Assembly (NCBI GenBank): GCA_023101725.1
Contig: JALJCO010012611.1
Location: forward strand, 62,001-126,000
DNA length: 64,000 bases
Source of the DNA: Atherinomorus stipes
Taxonomy: Eukaryota > Chordata > Actinopteri > Atheriniformes > Atherinidae
Reading direction: 5' to 3'
Positions 32,283-44,188 of this stretch are shown here, piece after piece (position 1 is the stretch's first letter; the number at the start of each line of letters is the position of its first letter). A program made the translations under genes and the position numbers. Below the pieces are notes generated by a model. The model was not told where the DNA came from, did not search any database, and saw nothing but the letters and a program-made list of their open reading frames with translations.

Positions 32283-33300
32283 ATACTATATTAATCCCAG
32301 CGGGCAAATTTGGCTCTGCATATAATCCATCTGTAGATGGATTTGAAAGCAGTTGCTGCCATGTCTCAGTGCAGTTGGTGGGGGTTAAAGGGAAGTTAGA
32401 TTTTTGAATAGGGCCCATTTACAAGTGAGCCAGAATGCTACTTATCACTGCGGTTTCAACATATTTCATTCCGTTTCTAGTTAGTGGGTGCATGCTAATG
32501 CTAGTGCAAGTCAATAGGAATCTGCTAGCCTGTCATTAATAACAATCTTATCCACCCACAGAACATCCGAGGCAAATATTTATAAATTCAGACTATTGTG
32601 AAATGCCGGTACCAGAATACTGTTACAAATAAAACTAACCTGCATTTTGATTGTTGCTGCTGAGAAATTTACAAGTTTTACTTCCTGTTTTGGAGAGAGT
32701 GATGTCATCTGTTGCTACGGCATGAAGGAATCTGATTAACAAATATACAGTTGAAATACGGCCACGTCTGAAAGGATGAGGATATGTCGGATTTTGAAGA
32801 TGATTTTGAACTTTTTTTATCAAACTAACAGTCACCATGTCTCTATGAACCGGAATACACTGGCAAAGATAGAAAGTGGTAAGAAACTAGTTCCTTAATA
32901 TGTAATACAATATTTGTCATACAAGGCTAGTTTTACTTTTAACACCTGAGTTTACTAGTTTAACACGGGATTTACACAGACAGGCTTGCTGATTTGCCTC
33001 GGATGTTCTGTGGAGTGGATAAGATTGGTTTTAATGACAGGCTAGCAGATTCCTATTGACTTCCACTAGCATTAGCATCAGCAACCTCCTGGAACTAGAA
33101 TAACGGGATGAAATATGTTGAAACCGTCTTCAGTGATAAGTAGTTTCTGGCTCACTTGTAAATGAGGCCCTATGTCAAAAATTCTGAACTTCCCCTTTAA
33201 GGACCTTGCTCAAGGGCCTACAGCGGTTTACCCTTAGCACCATGCCGGGGACTCAAACACTTGTTGCCCTGACCAAAGCCCACCTATAGTTACACTGCTG
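32283..33300 (-). mobile_element. tRNA-derived SINE (family copy 2), split by a TTAA element
   Basis: The left piece (32283-32388) reads TATTAATCCCAGCGGGCAAA...CAGTGCAGTTGGTGGGGGTTAA. The right piece (33197-33300) continues TTAAGGACCTTGCTCAAGGG...GGGGACTCAAACACTTG. Together they follow copy 1 (4836-5062, minus) from tail through B-box region. The break falls exactly at the GGTTAAGGACC tetranucleotide TTAA, which is duplicated by the 808-bp insertion. Confidence 0.82.
32389..33196. mobile_element. TTAA-flanked inverted-repeat element (piggyBac-type, non-autonomous)
   Basis: Flanked by TTAA at 32385-32388 and 33197-33200. The left arm AGGGAAGTTAGATTTTTGAA and the right arm (reverse complement) AGGGGAAGTTCAGAATTTTT are inverted, and similarity continues for about 200 bp (GGCCCATTTACAAGTGAGCC, GGTTTCAACATATTTCAT, GTCAATAGGAATCTGCTAGC, ACAGAACATCCGAGGCAAAT). 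No transposase. The host SINE is recognisable on both sides, which fixes the boundaries. Confidence 0.9.
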
Positions 33301-33309
33301 AAAAATCTC

Positions 33310-33740
33310 CTTTATTCTCTGTTAATCTCTGTTATCCGCTGACTTTCAAATAATGTAGAACATCACACTTCCTCAATGCGCTTCCATGCAAGTTCACGAC
33401 AGTATGGAAGCTGCGGCAGACAAAACCAGATGACTCAGTGCGTTCAGCACCTACTCTGGTAATAATGCAAGTGTAGAAGAAGAAATTCACTGTTTACATT
33501 GTGCTAAGAGCGACAGAGCTGCAGACAAACCGGGACAAACACAAGAGGGTCCAAGATGGGTTGATATTGATTAAAAACAAAGAAAGAAAGAACACGCAAT
33601 CTCGTCTGGTTTGGTCGCCTGTGGCTTCCAGTGTCGTGAACTTGCATGGATGCGCATCGGGAAAGTGCGATGTTCTACTGTTTAGGCTATAAAATCTACT
33701 AAATGATGTGGTTTCCCGTAAATTCTGGACGCTACCCACT
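33310..33740. mobile_element. foldback MITE with about 90-bp arms
   Basis: Left-arm blocks GTAGAACATCACACTTCC, CCATGCAAGTTCACGACA and GACAAAACCAGATGA recur in inverted order on the right (33595-33690). A 150-bp centre separates them. Exact termini and target duplication are unclear. Confidence 0.7.
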
Positions 33741-35773
33741 CACGCTACCCACTCAGGACACTTGGATTACATTGGATGAGCAATATGGAGGAACATTGAC
33801 AAGTTTTTGTGGAATTTTATGGACCTTTTTGTTTGGAGCGCGGATAACGAAAAAACTGGGATCTCCGGCTGCATTTGGAATATTTAAAAGTGCTCCAGAG
33901 TGTTGCTCAGCATGAGGATGAGGAGAAGATGAAGGACCATCATTCTGTGGGTGTTAGATCCCTTTAAAAACTTGCACCATGTCCGAATGTTGTCCAAAAT
34001 AAGTGTTTCTCGCCGCAAAAAAATGCCATTTACAAATTTTTCATATAGCTAGGCCTGTACATGACTGGTGGAAGTTCCCCAATCACTCCAACTCCAAAGT
34101 TAATGCTTTACAAATCATCATATATGTAATATTTTGGAAGGGATACATATTCTGCAACCTCCATTCTTCACCAAAGAGGTAGTGAAATTCGTCCGGGAAA
34201 CAATTGCCTCCAAATCACGTCATTTCTGTCCAAATCACAGAGATGCCTATCCGCATTGGATTAGTATTATCAGGGAACTCGCAGTTCAGCAAAGTATAGT
34301 AGGTAATTTTCAGGGGAATGATTACATCACAAATCACAGACATGGCCGATTTGCACGGGATTAAAATCACAGACAATCCCTGCAGTTATCCCTGTATGAT
34401 ACTATTCCCATCAGAATAGGGCTTAAGTCAAAGGTTTGAAAAAAGAAAAACAAGTTCTTTATCGCTTCTACTCCGGCTTGATCTTGAACCCCTCCAGGAG
34501 ATGTTGGGAGGTGTGCAGGAAGGGGGGGTGGTGCTTCACCTCCAGGCCTTTGCTGCTGTGACACTTTGTGACCTCTCCTGAGCTTCAGGCACAACAAGAC
34601 CTCTGAGATGAAGAACGGTGGCGGAGAAAGAGGAGAGACTCTGAGAGGAGGAGGAGGAGGAAGGGTCTGTGCGTGTCCTCAGAGTGAAAGTTGCGATTAG
34701 ATTTTCAGCATCTCTGTGGTGGCTGAACATCCATCTGCTGCTCGGGGCCGAGTGGTGTGTTCCTGTTGCCATCCTCATGACCTCAGACCTGAAAACACCA
34801 ATTAACCACCGCTGGACTTTCCACTTTCCCTCAAACTCTGCTCTAAACAAACACACCGCTCCATCCAAACCACCCGCCTCGGTTCATCTCTGATCTGCGG
34901 TTTTCCCTCTGACCTACAGGAGAGAACTTCACCTTCTTTTAGCCAGAAGCAGACACCAATCATGCTTTATTCCTCCAAATGTGCGCTGGTTCACCTGCAG
35001 TCAGACTTGCTGACTGTGTAATTTCCTGCATCTCATCTTTTGTCAAGCGTTTGGTGATGTAGGCGTTGGGGTATGTTCGGGCTCAGAAGTCTGCATGTGG
35101 AAGCCGGAGTCAGAGAAGGATCACCTGAGGGCCCGTGTTGTGGCACGGCTGCGATGGGGCCGTGTTGGGGCTTGCAGCAGCTTATTCTTGACACTGAGCC
35201 CTGCAGCGCCTGAGGGCCTGTAAGCATGCTGCGGGGGCCTGTGTCAGGGCACTATTAGATGACAGCACCGTTTGTCACACTCGGTGTGGCGATTGGATGG
35301 GTGGGGTGGGGGGGGCGGGGCAGTTAGCCTTACAGGCATAGACTTGTTACATTAACAATCATCATTAATAATGCATATTTTGGTTGCTTTTGAGTAAAAA
35401 AACACATTCATTGAAAAACCCACAACGTAACTTTTAGACCTGAAAAATGTGTGTTTCTGACTCGTTTTGATGACACACCAACATTCATTATGCGCATTTT
35501 CGAGCCGTCACTGTCCAGCGGTGTCCCGAGGCTCAGAAACTGCAGTATGTAAGTTTCCCATCCGGGACGCGGCCATGAGGTTGCAGCACCATGTCACATA
35601 CGAGCAAACGGGTATGAAGCAGACATGAACACAGCGGGTGTTTAAAACAGCCATCATGTCAGATTCACAAAAGAAACACAAGGAAGCAAAACCAGAGGAA
35701 GAGAGGAGAAGAAAGAGAGGAAGGGACAGAACAAGAGTCCGGATAAGACTGTCTGGTACCGGCTGGAGGAAGT
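33741..35773. other. stretch without a supportable gene
   Basis: The segment 33940-34400 has repetitive character (several ATCACAGA and CAAATCAC repeats near 34200-34375) and may be a MITE I cannot delimit. The segment 34890-35250 has a pyrimidine tract ending in ACCTACAG at about 34917 that resembles a splice acceptor, but no exon can be argued. G-rich tract at 35300-35325. Confidence 0.4.
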
Positions 35774-37575
35774 CACAGTACAGGTACCATGAAGATGACG
35801 AAGATGATGCAGTACAGGTACCATGAAGATGATGCAGTGCAGGTACCATGAAGATGATGAAGTAAGGAACATGAGATGATGCAGTATGCAGGTACCATGA
35901 AGATGATGAAGATGATGCAGTACAGGTACCATGAAGATGATGCAGTGCAGGTACCATGAAGATGATGAAGATGATGCAGTACAGGTACCATGAAGATGAT
36001 GAAGATGATGCAGTACAGGTACCATGAAGATGATGCAGTGCAGGTACCATGAAGATGATGAAGATGATGCAGTACAGGTACCATGAAGATGATGAAGATG
36101 ATGCAGTACAGGTACCATGAAGATGATGCAGTGACAGGTACCATGAAGATGATGAAGATGATGCAGTACAGGTACCATGAAGATGATGCAGGACAGGTAC
36201 CATGAAGATGATGAAGATGATGCAGGACAGGTACCATGAAAAGGTCATGAAGATGATGAAGATGATGCAGTACAGGTACCATGAAGATGATGAAGATGAT
36301 GCAGTACAGGTACCATGAAGATGATGAAGATGATGCAGTACAGGTACCATGAAGATGATGAAGATGATGCGTACAGGTACCATGAAGATGATGAAGATGA
36401 CAGTACAGGTACCATGAAGATGATGCAGTGCAGGTACCATGAAGATGATGAAGATGATGCAGTACAGGTACCATGAAGATGATGGATGCAGTACAGGTAC
36501 CATGAAGATGATGAAGATGATGCAGGACAGGTACCATGAAGATGATGAAGATGATGCAGTACAGGTACCATGAAGATGATGCAGGACAGGTACCATGAAG
36601 ATGATGATGCAGTACAGGTACCATGAAGATGATGAAGATGATGCAGTACAGGTACCATGAAGATGATGAAGATGGTGCAGTACAGGTACCATGAAGATGA
36701 TGAAGATGATGCAGTACAGGTACCATGAAGATGATCAAGATGATGCAGTACAGGTACCATGAAGATGATGAAGATGATGCAGTACAGATACCATGAAGAT
36801 GATGAAGATGATGCAGTACAGGTACCATGAAGATGATGAAGATGATGCAGTACAGGTACCATGAAGATGATGCAGTACAGGTACCATGAAGATGAAGATG
36901 ATGCAGTACAGGTACCATGAAGATGATGAAGATGATGCAGTACAGGTACCATGAAGATGATGAAGATGGTGCAGTACAGGTACCATGAAGATGATGAAGA
37001 TGATGCAGTACAGGTACCATGAAGATGATGCAGATGATGCAGTACAGGTACCATGAAGATGATGAAGATGATGCAGTACAGGTACCATGAAGATGATGAA
37101 GATGGTGCAGTACAGGTACCATGAAGATGATGAAGATGATGCAGTACAGGTACCATGAAGATGATGCAGATGATGCAGTACAGGTACCATGAAGATGATG
37201 AAGATGATGCAGTACAGGTACCATGAAGATGATGAAGATGATGCAGTACAGGTACCATGAAGATGATGCAGTACAGGTACCATGAAGATGATGAAGATGA
37301 TGCAGTACAGGTACCATGAAGATGATGCAGTACAGGTACCATGAAGATGATGAAGATGATGCAGTACAGGTACCATGAAGATGATGCAGTACAGGTACCA
37401 TGAGAGATGAATGAAGATGATGCAGTACAGGTACCATGAAGATGATGAAGATGATGCAGTACAGGTACCATGAAGATGATGCAGTACAGGTACCATGAAG
37501 ATGATGAAGATGATGCAGTACAGGTACCATGAAGATGATGAAGATGGTGCAGTACAGGTACCATGAAGATGATGA
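35774..37575. repeat. 34-bp minisatellite, left part (about 57 units, with 25-bp variants)
   Basis: The full unit is 34 bp: CAGTACAGGTACCATGAAGA followed by TGATGAAGATGATG. A short 25-bp version lacks one GATGATGAA. Because 34 is not a multiple of three, the minus-strand frame cycles through MVPVLHHLHHLHG, TCTASSSSSSWYL and YCIIFIIF before returning, and stays open for up to 585 codons. This is a property of the unit. Every unit has the KpnI-type palindrome GGTACC. The array continues in the same orientation at 39609-40452; the gap is a transposon insertion. Confidence 0.95.
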
Positions 37576-39608
37576 CAGGGCTTAAAGTTTTCCGGCACTG
37601 TGCCGGATTTCCGGCGTGTGGAGGCAAGGGGGGAAAAAAAGAAGAAAAAAACTCCACAGTAACAACTTGATATAGTCAAGTTTGTGGTAAAAAAGTTGCG
37701 TACAATCCCACACTATAAATGGTCATATTAATCTACAAGTAAGATCAAGTATTTTGGCGCTCATTGGAGCGCATTTCTACTCAATCGCAAGTGGAGCAGC
37801 GTGGTTAGATGATGGTCCAGATCCAGCTGCAGCTGACATCCAGCAGCGGCTGCAGTGAACGGCTGCTTGCTAACATCAGCTATGAACATCATATCGTGGA
37901 GCCTGAGTTTATAACGCCGTCCTGACCGATAAAGGACTTGAAAATAACCGGCGCTGAGCGAGGATGGAAGAACTAGTTATAGACGGCAGTGCAGTAGTTT
38001 GTGCAAGAAACCGAAGGAGCCACATAGTCGCTTTTCCAGAGACTCACAGGCTGGACTTGGACTCAGTTTCAGACTCGTTAACAGCGGTTTTCTTTCTTTC
38101 TTTTTTTCTTTTTAAAGAAAACTGCTGTCTGTGTTATCAGCTATCCCGAGACGTCACACAGACACGCGCCCCCGCACACACAATAAACAACAGCAGCACG
38201 TGAGCACGTCTGGTGCTGCCGCATCGCTGTAACTCTGGACATTAAAAACTGAATAAAAGCGACAAACATGAGAGCAGCTGCTGCATCGTCTGCGGTATCA
38301 AATTTGAGATGCTGGATCCTCCACATCCACCGTAAACACACCTGACCAGGTGAGTTACTGTAACATGAAAGCTTGATATTAGCAGCTCATGTTAGCAGCT
38401 AGCTTAGCGTTGTAGCGGCATAAACGTGAGCTTGTTGATATCTTTAGTTTGTACTAAAGTTATGTAACTCCATCAGATGTTTCCTGAATGTGTTCAGGAG
38501 AATAATGAGACGTTAACTGGGACAGTTTCCATAAACTGGGACTGCCGTGATGACGTTAAACTGGGTCCAAACTGGGATCAGATCCACTGGAAACATCGCA
38601 GTTTACTGGGTCCGTTTATTAGAAAGAACAGCTGTTGCTCGTTTAGGAATGCAAGGAATAGTTATTAAAACTGCTGCTAGGAGGGTCTAAATTAATTAAA
38701 ATATTGAGATTTTTTTCAGTTTAAAAAAGAATATAATAATATTTGCTGTACTCAGCTCGCACAGTTATTTAAAGCCTAAAAAGAAGATTTTCCTCATACA
38801 CTAGTGGAGAGAATAGTCAGCTGTGGACATCTGTCCTGCAGTTTTTACATGTTTACCAGCTGTAATATGACTGAGTCAAACTATCAGCGGGTCATTAAGA
38901 GGCTTCTGCAGAACTTGATAACAAACTGTGATGTGGATCAGATGTTGCAGCAGGGAAACATCTAAAACCTGCAGGTGGTGATCCTGCACTAAGGTGCAGC
39001 TTAGCCTCCTCTCCACATTCAGAGAAAAGTGTTAGTTTAGAGCATCTCTCTGTAGGTCCAGGTGGATTTTTATACACATTAAAAACTTTTGGATAAGTTA
39101 AGAGCATATTTATAGACTGAATAAATTCCCATGTTCATCTACAGGTTTTCCTAATATGGTAAAGCAACGAAATTGTCCAAGAGACAAAATATTAGTCTGT
39201 TAAACTAAAGATCAGTGCTGTTACAAAATACCGGTAGATAAAGGGTGAGTGTGGATTTTAAATTCCTTGGATATTATGATTCAGTCCTCTAAGCAGAGCA
39301 GACACCAGGTATGACATGATAGATTACTGATTACAGCTGAAAGAGACTTGCAACGTGGACTTCAGACAAAACACTGGAGACATGACTTGGACTTGCAAAA
39401 AGAAGAACAAGACATAATGTTTGCAGAAAAAGACACGCATCTAGAAGCAAAAAAGTGTTGTTACATCACGATTTAGACCCTTGTCACGAAAAAATCGCCT
39501 CTATTTTTGGCCAAATTCTCCGGTGTAAATGCAAATAAACTCTCTTTAAACAAGCCCAATCGCCCGAAAAAAGTTCAGGCTCAGGATTTTAATTTGCTTT
39601 AAGCCCTG
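37576..39608. mobile_element. hAT-like DNA transposon inserted in the 34-bp minisatellite
   Basis: Termini CAGGGCTTAAAG and CTTTAAGCCCTG are perfect 12-bp inverted repeats of the CAGGG...CCCTG type usual for hAT elements. Array units abut both ends, and TGATGA is present directly on both sides (37570-37575, 39609-39614). hAT elements normally duplicate 8 bp. In this repeat background only six can be matched, so the superfamily call is probable rather than certain. The interior (2.03 kb) has no transposase domain. A GC-rich upstream-like part (37780-38340) ends in an ACCAGGTGAGT donor-like site near 38346, perhaps a relic promoter and first exon. It also carries a TGCAGCAGGGAAACATCTAA MITE fragment at 38932-38995. 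Confidence 0.82.
37964..38345 (+). pseudogene. possible relic first exon inside the hAT-like element
   Basis: A GAGGATGG start context at 37964 opens a frame (MEELVIDGSAVVCARNRRSH...) of 79 codons, which then becomes low-complexity and stops at 38203. AGGTGAGT further on (about 38347) would be a good splice donor but lies beyond the stop. I recognise no BED zinc finger or hAT dimerisation domain. It may be promoter-proximal sequence retained from an autonomous ancestor, or chance. Confidence 0.2.
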
Positions 39609-40452
39609 TGATGAAGATGGTGCAGTACAAGTACCATGAAGATGATGAAGATGCAGTACAGCTACCATGAAGATGACGAAGATGATGCAGTACAGGTACC
39701 ATGAAGATGACGAAGATGATGCAGTACAGGTACCATGAAGATGATGCAGGACAGGTACCATGAAGATGATGCAGGACAGGTACCATGAAGATGATGCAGG
39801 ACAGGTACCATGAAGATGATGAAGATGATGCAGTACAGGTACCATGAAGATGATGAAGATGATGAGTAGGTCATGAAGATGATGCAGGACAGGTACATGA
39901 AGATGATGAAGATGATGCAGGACAGGTACCATGAAGATGATGAAGATGATGCAGTACAGGTACCATGAAGATGATGCAGGACAGGTACCATGAAGATGAT
40001 GAAGATGATGCAGTACAGGTACCATGAAGATGAATGAAGATGATGCAGACAGGTACCATGAAGATGATGAAGATGATGCAGGACAGGTACCATGAAGATG
40101 ATGAAGATGATGCAGTCAGGTCCTGAAGAGGTAAGGTACATGAGTGAGAAGATGATGCAGTACAGGTATGAAGATGATGAAGATGATGCAGTACAGGTAC
40201 CATGAAGATGATGAAGATGATGCAGTACAGGTACCATGAAGATGACGAAGATGATGCAGTACAGGTACCATGAAGATGATGAAGATGATGCAGTACAGGT
40301 ACCATGAAGATGATGAAGATGATGCAGGACAGGTACCATGAAGATGATGAAGATGATGCAGTACAGGTACCATGAAGATGACGAAGATGATGCAGTACAG
40401 GTACCATGAAGATGACGAAGATGATGCAGTACAGGTACCATGAAGATGACGA
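39609..40452. repeat. 34-bp minisatellite, right part
   Basis: Same unit and orientation as 35774-37575, with more GACGAAG variants and several damaged units (near 39865, 40033, 40120-40160). The right edge changes abruptly to unique sequence at 40453. Confidence 0.94.
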
Positions 40453-40549
40453 AGTTTAGCCGTCGATAGGGGGACAAGAGAAAACTGATAAATGTTCCGT
40501 TGTGGGTCTTTAACTTTTGAGAAGAACATGAAGAACATTTTGGGAGTGG

Positions 40550-40710
40550 GTAGCCCAGTAGTAGCGTCGTGTGCTTTGGCACGGAGGACCCTTGTTCGAG
40601 TCCCTGACCCGACCCCTAGGTGAACCACTGTGGACCCCTGAACAAGGTCCTTAATCCCCCAAATGCTCCCCCGGGCGCTTTGAGAAGCAGCCCACTGCTC
40701 TCTGGTACTT
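40550..40710 (+). mobile_element. tRNA-derived SINE (family copy 3), 3' tail replaced by a minisatellite
   Basis: The head GGGTAGCCCAGTAGTAGCGT is an A-box, and CTTGTTCGAGTCCCTGACC contains a perfect B-box core (GTTCGAGTCC). The body CCTGAACAAGGTCCTTAATC and GCCCACTGCTCTCTG match copy 1. Instead of the expected GGGATCAATAAAGTA-type tail, the sequence runs into TGGTACTTTTGGTACTTAGT and the palindromes and 32-bp array that follow. Confidence 0.85.
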
Positions 40711-40713
40711 TTG

Positions 40714-40790
40714 GTACTTAGTGCAGGTACTTAGTACCTGCACTAAGTACTAAGTACCTTAGTGCAGGTACTTAGTACCTGCACTAAGTC
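40714..40790. repeat. pair of perfect palindromes at the start of the 32-bp array
   Basis: GTACTTAGTGCAGGTACT and AGTACCTGCACTAAGTAC form 18-bp perfect arms around one T (40714-40750). A second copy follows from about 40759 (CTTAGTGCAGGTACT / AGTACCTGCACTAAG). The arms share the AGTACCTGCACTAAGT core of the array, so the array unit is present here in both orientations. Confidence 0.9.
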
Positions 40791-42555
40791 TTACGGTCCT
40801 GTCCCAGTACCTGCACTAAGTCTTACGGTCCTGTCCCAGTACCTGCACTAAGTCCTACAGTCCTGTCCTTGGACCTGCACTAAGTCCCACGGTCCTGTCC
40901 CAGTACCTTCACTTAGTCCGACGGTCCTGTCCTTGGACCTGCACTAAGTCCTACAGTCCTGTCCCAGTACCTGCACTAAGTCCTACGGTCCTGTCCTTGG
41001 ACCTGCACTTAGTCCTACAGTCCTGTCCCAGTACCTGCACTGAGTCCTACTGTCCTGTCCTTGGACCTGCACTAAGTCCTACGGTCCTGTCCCAGTACCT
41101 GTACTAAGTCCTACGGTCCTGTCCCAGTACCTGTACTAAGTCTTACGGTCCTGTCCCAGGACCTGCACTGAGTCCTACGGTCCTGTCCCAGTACCTGCAC
41201 TAAGTCCTACGGTCCTGTCCCAGTACCTGCACTAAGTCCTACGGTCCTGTCCTTGGACCTGCACTAAGTCCTACAGTCCTGTCCTTGGACCTGCACTAAG
41301 TCCTACAGTCCTGTCCTTGGACCTGCACTAAGTCCTACGGTCCTGTCCCAGTACCTTCACTTAGTCCGACGGTCCTGTCCTTGGACCTGCACTAAGTCCT
41401 ACAGTCCTGTCCCAGTACCTGCACTAAGTCCTACGGTCCTGTCCTTGGACCTGCACTTAGTCCTACAGTCCTGTCCCAGTACCTGCACTAAGTCCTACTG
41501 TCCTGTCCTTGGACCTGCACTAAGTCCTACGGTCCTGTCCCAGTACCTGTACTAAGTCCTACGGTCCTGTCCCAGTACCTGTACTAAGTCTTACGGTCCT
41601 GTCCCAGGACCTGCACTAAGTCCTACGGTCCTGTCCCAGTACCTGCACTAAGTCCTACGGTCCTGTCCCAGTACCTGCACTAAGTCCTACGGTCCTGTCC
41701 TTGGACCTGCACTAAGTCCTACGGTTATGTCCCAGTACCTGCACTAAGTCCTACGGTCCTGTCCTTGGACCTGCACTAAGTCCTACGGTCCTGTCCCAGT
41801 ACCTGAGCTAAATCCTACGGTCCTGTCCCAGTACCTGCACAAAGTCCTACAGTCCTGTCCTTGGACCTACTCTAAGTCCTACAGTCCTGTCCCAGTACCT
41901 GAGCTAAGTCCCCGTAGGACTGTCCCAGTACCTGCACTAAGTCTTACGGTCCTGTCCCAGTACCTGAGCTAAGTCCCCGTAGGACTGTCCCAGTACCTGC
42001 ACTAAGTCCTATGGTCTTGTCCCAGTACCTGTACTAAGTCCTACGGTCCTGTCCCAGTACCTGCACTAAGTCTTACAGTCCTGTCCCAGTACCTGCACTA
42101 AGTCCTACAGTCCTGTCCCAGTACCTGCACTAAGTCCTACAGTCCTGTCCCAGTACCTGCACTAAGTCCTACGGTCCTGTCCCAGTACCTGCACTAAGTC
42201 CTACAGTCCCCCACCTGTCCCAGTACCTGCACTAAGTCCTACAGTCCTGTCCCAGTACCTGTACTAAGTCCTACGGTCCTGTCCCAGTACCTGCACTAAG
42301 TCCTACAGTCCTGTCCCAGTACCTGCACTAAGTCCTACAGTCCTGTCCCAGTACCTGCACTAAGTCCTACAGTCCTGTCCCAGTACCTGCACTAAGTCCT
42401 ACAGTCCTGTCCCAGTACCTGCACTAAGTCCTACAGTCCTGTCCCAGTACCTGCACTAAGTCTTACAGTCCTGTCCCAGTACCTGCACTAAGTCCTACAG
42501 TCCTGTCCCAGTACCTGCACTAAGTCCTACGGTCCTGTCCCAGTACCCGCACTAA
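40790..42555. repeat. 32-bp minisatellite, about 55 units, with 448-bp higher-order repeat
   Basis: Units contain AGTACCTGCACTAAGTCCTA then CGGTCCTGTCCC. A second class begins TTGGACCTGCAC. A block of 14 units is duplicated: the private variant CAGTACCTTCACTTAGTCCG starts at 40901 and again at 41349, exactly 448 bp (14 x 32) apart, with the same series of variants behind each. From about 42060 the array becomes homogeneous. Its left edge lies on the SINE tail at 40550-40710. Confidence 0.95.
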
Positions 42556-43968
42556 ACCCTTTGGTTCTGTTGGTAATTTTATGTCATTATTTCCAAACGT
42601 AGCCTCATTGCTGTGCCCGATGAAAAGATGTCATTTTCAGACCTAAATTTACTAAAGTTTATTCCATTTGTTCTTGTCAAATATATGTTATAATATCCAC
42701 AAGTCTGATTAATAAATAAATAAATTACTGAACTGATTTATGTAGGCGGCTGTATAATTTCAACTGTGCACACTGTAAATTCTAACTAGTTGGCTTTACT
42801 TTAAAAAAAATTATGCAAACTTGTTGGCTTAGAAAAATAAGTATTCAGTAATAGGAGAGATTAAGTAAAATAAACTACAACGGTTTAAGTTTATATAATT
42901 TCTTTGAAATCCATAAAACTGATTAAACTGTAAGTTAATGAGGTTGTGGAGGAAACTTGATGTGATTCACGTCACATAAATTAGATGCGCTGCTTCACAC
43001 AAACTTTATTTTATTTTTTTTACCAACATGATGATTCCAAGTACATCTTACTTAAAGTAATTGATGAAGTCAAAATTATCCTTGTGATGTAGCAGGAACT
43101 TACTCTGGGTGGTTTTTGCTTAAACTGTCAGCCCACAAATGTCGCTCTCGCAGTGCAGCAGCTGCTGGATAGTAGGTATTAAATACAGGAATAAACAGAC
43201 AAGCTGAGAGCAGTCACATGACACTACCAGCATTATTTATAAATCCCCCACACAGGGGGTGGGGCCAATGTCCACTCTGGAGAAATGGGCACATTACGCA
43301 CTTGAATCCGTAGTTGGGAATGCGCATTCTTGGGGCGACCAGCCAGTGATGTATGAATAAATGAGGAAGTCATGCCGATCATAAAAAAAAAAAGCTTCAT
43401 TTAAAAGTGGTAAAGACTCTTAATAAGTACCAAGTTGTTTTTTTATGGGCCTTTTTAGTCTCTTTGTAAGTTAAAACACCCCAGAAGACCATGGCAAGCA
43501 CTTAGAAAAGTCAATATGCATAAAAGGGGCCCTTAAAAATGTCTCCGAGTCATGGTCACCTGCTTCTCTGCTTGACCTGCGACGGCATCCGCAGGAAGTC
43601 TGACACGAACACAGCAGAGCAGAAAACTGGATTGTGAAAGCTGCTCCACAAGTCTGAACGGATCGATGTTTGGGTGGTGCAAGGACAAAACTTCTTCTCC
43701 GAGGCTATCACTTCAACATGAAAGCAGAGCGGTGGACTCCACGTAAACGTGTCACACACTCTTTTTTACTTTGTTTTCTGCACTAAACTTTGGGACAGAC
43801 ATGTCCCACAGATAAAAGGATGCAGGTAATCCCAGGAGTGTGTTAAACTGTTCACTGCTGCAACACAAACAAACAAACACATATGTCCACCTGTTATCCC
43901 TCCTGAATGCTGTCTATAATGCCATTTATGACATGTACTTGGGGTTCAATTAATAAAGAACACACACA

Positions 43969-44021
43969 CACCCACACACACACACACACACCACACACAC
44001 ACGCACACACACACACACACA
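43969..44021. repeat. (CA)n microsatellite, interrupted
   Basis: About 25 CA dinucleotides with CC and CG interruptions. Confidence 0.92.
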
Positions 44022-44161
44022 AGCAGCACAAGATGAGCTGATGGATTAAAACGAGCCACCACATGATCTTCCTTCTGTTCTTCAGGTAACTCTTTCTCTG
44101 CGTCGTGAGTGAAATGTGAGACTTCCCAGCATTCCTTTCTAAACACTCAGAGTGCAGCTGA

Positions 44162-44188
44162 GTGTGTGTGTGTGTGTGTGTGTGTGTG
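44162..44188. repeat. (GT)n microsatellite
   Basis: About 13 GT dinucleotides. Confidence 0.92.

Noticed and set aside
35508..37679. Histidine/serine-rich frames up to 585 codons on the minus strand
   Set aside because: They are produced by the 34-bp repeat, whose three frames are all open. Antisense frames and overlapping frames are equally long.
40550..40710. tRNA gene
   Set aside because: It has A- and B-boxes but a SINE body behind them, and two more copies exist in the window.
3453..42555. CRISPR-like arrays
   Set aside because: The repeats are head-to-tail without unique spacers of constant length, in vertebrate DNA with no cas genes.
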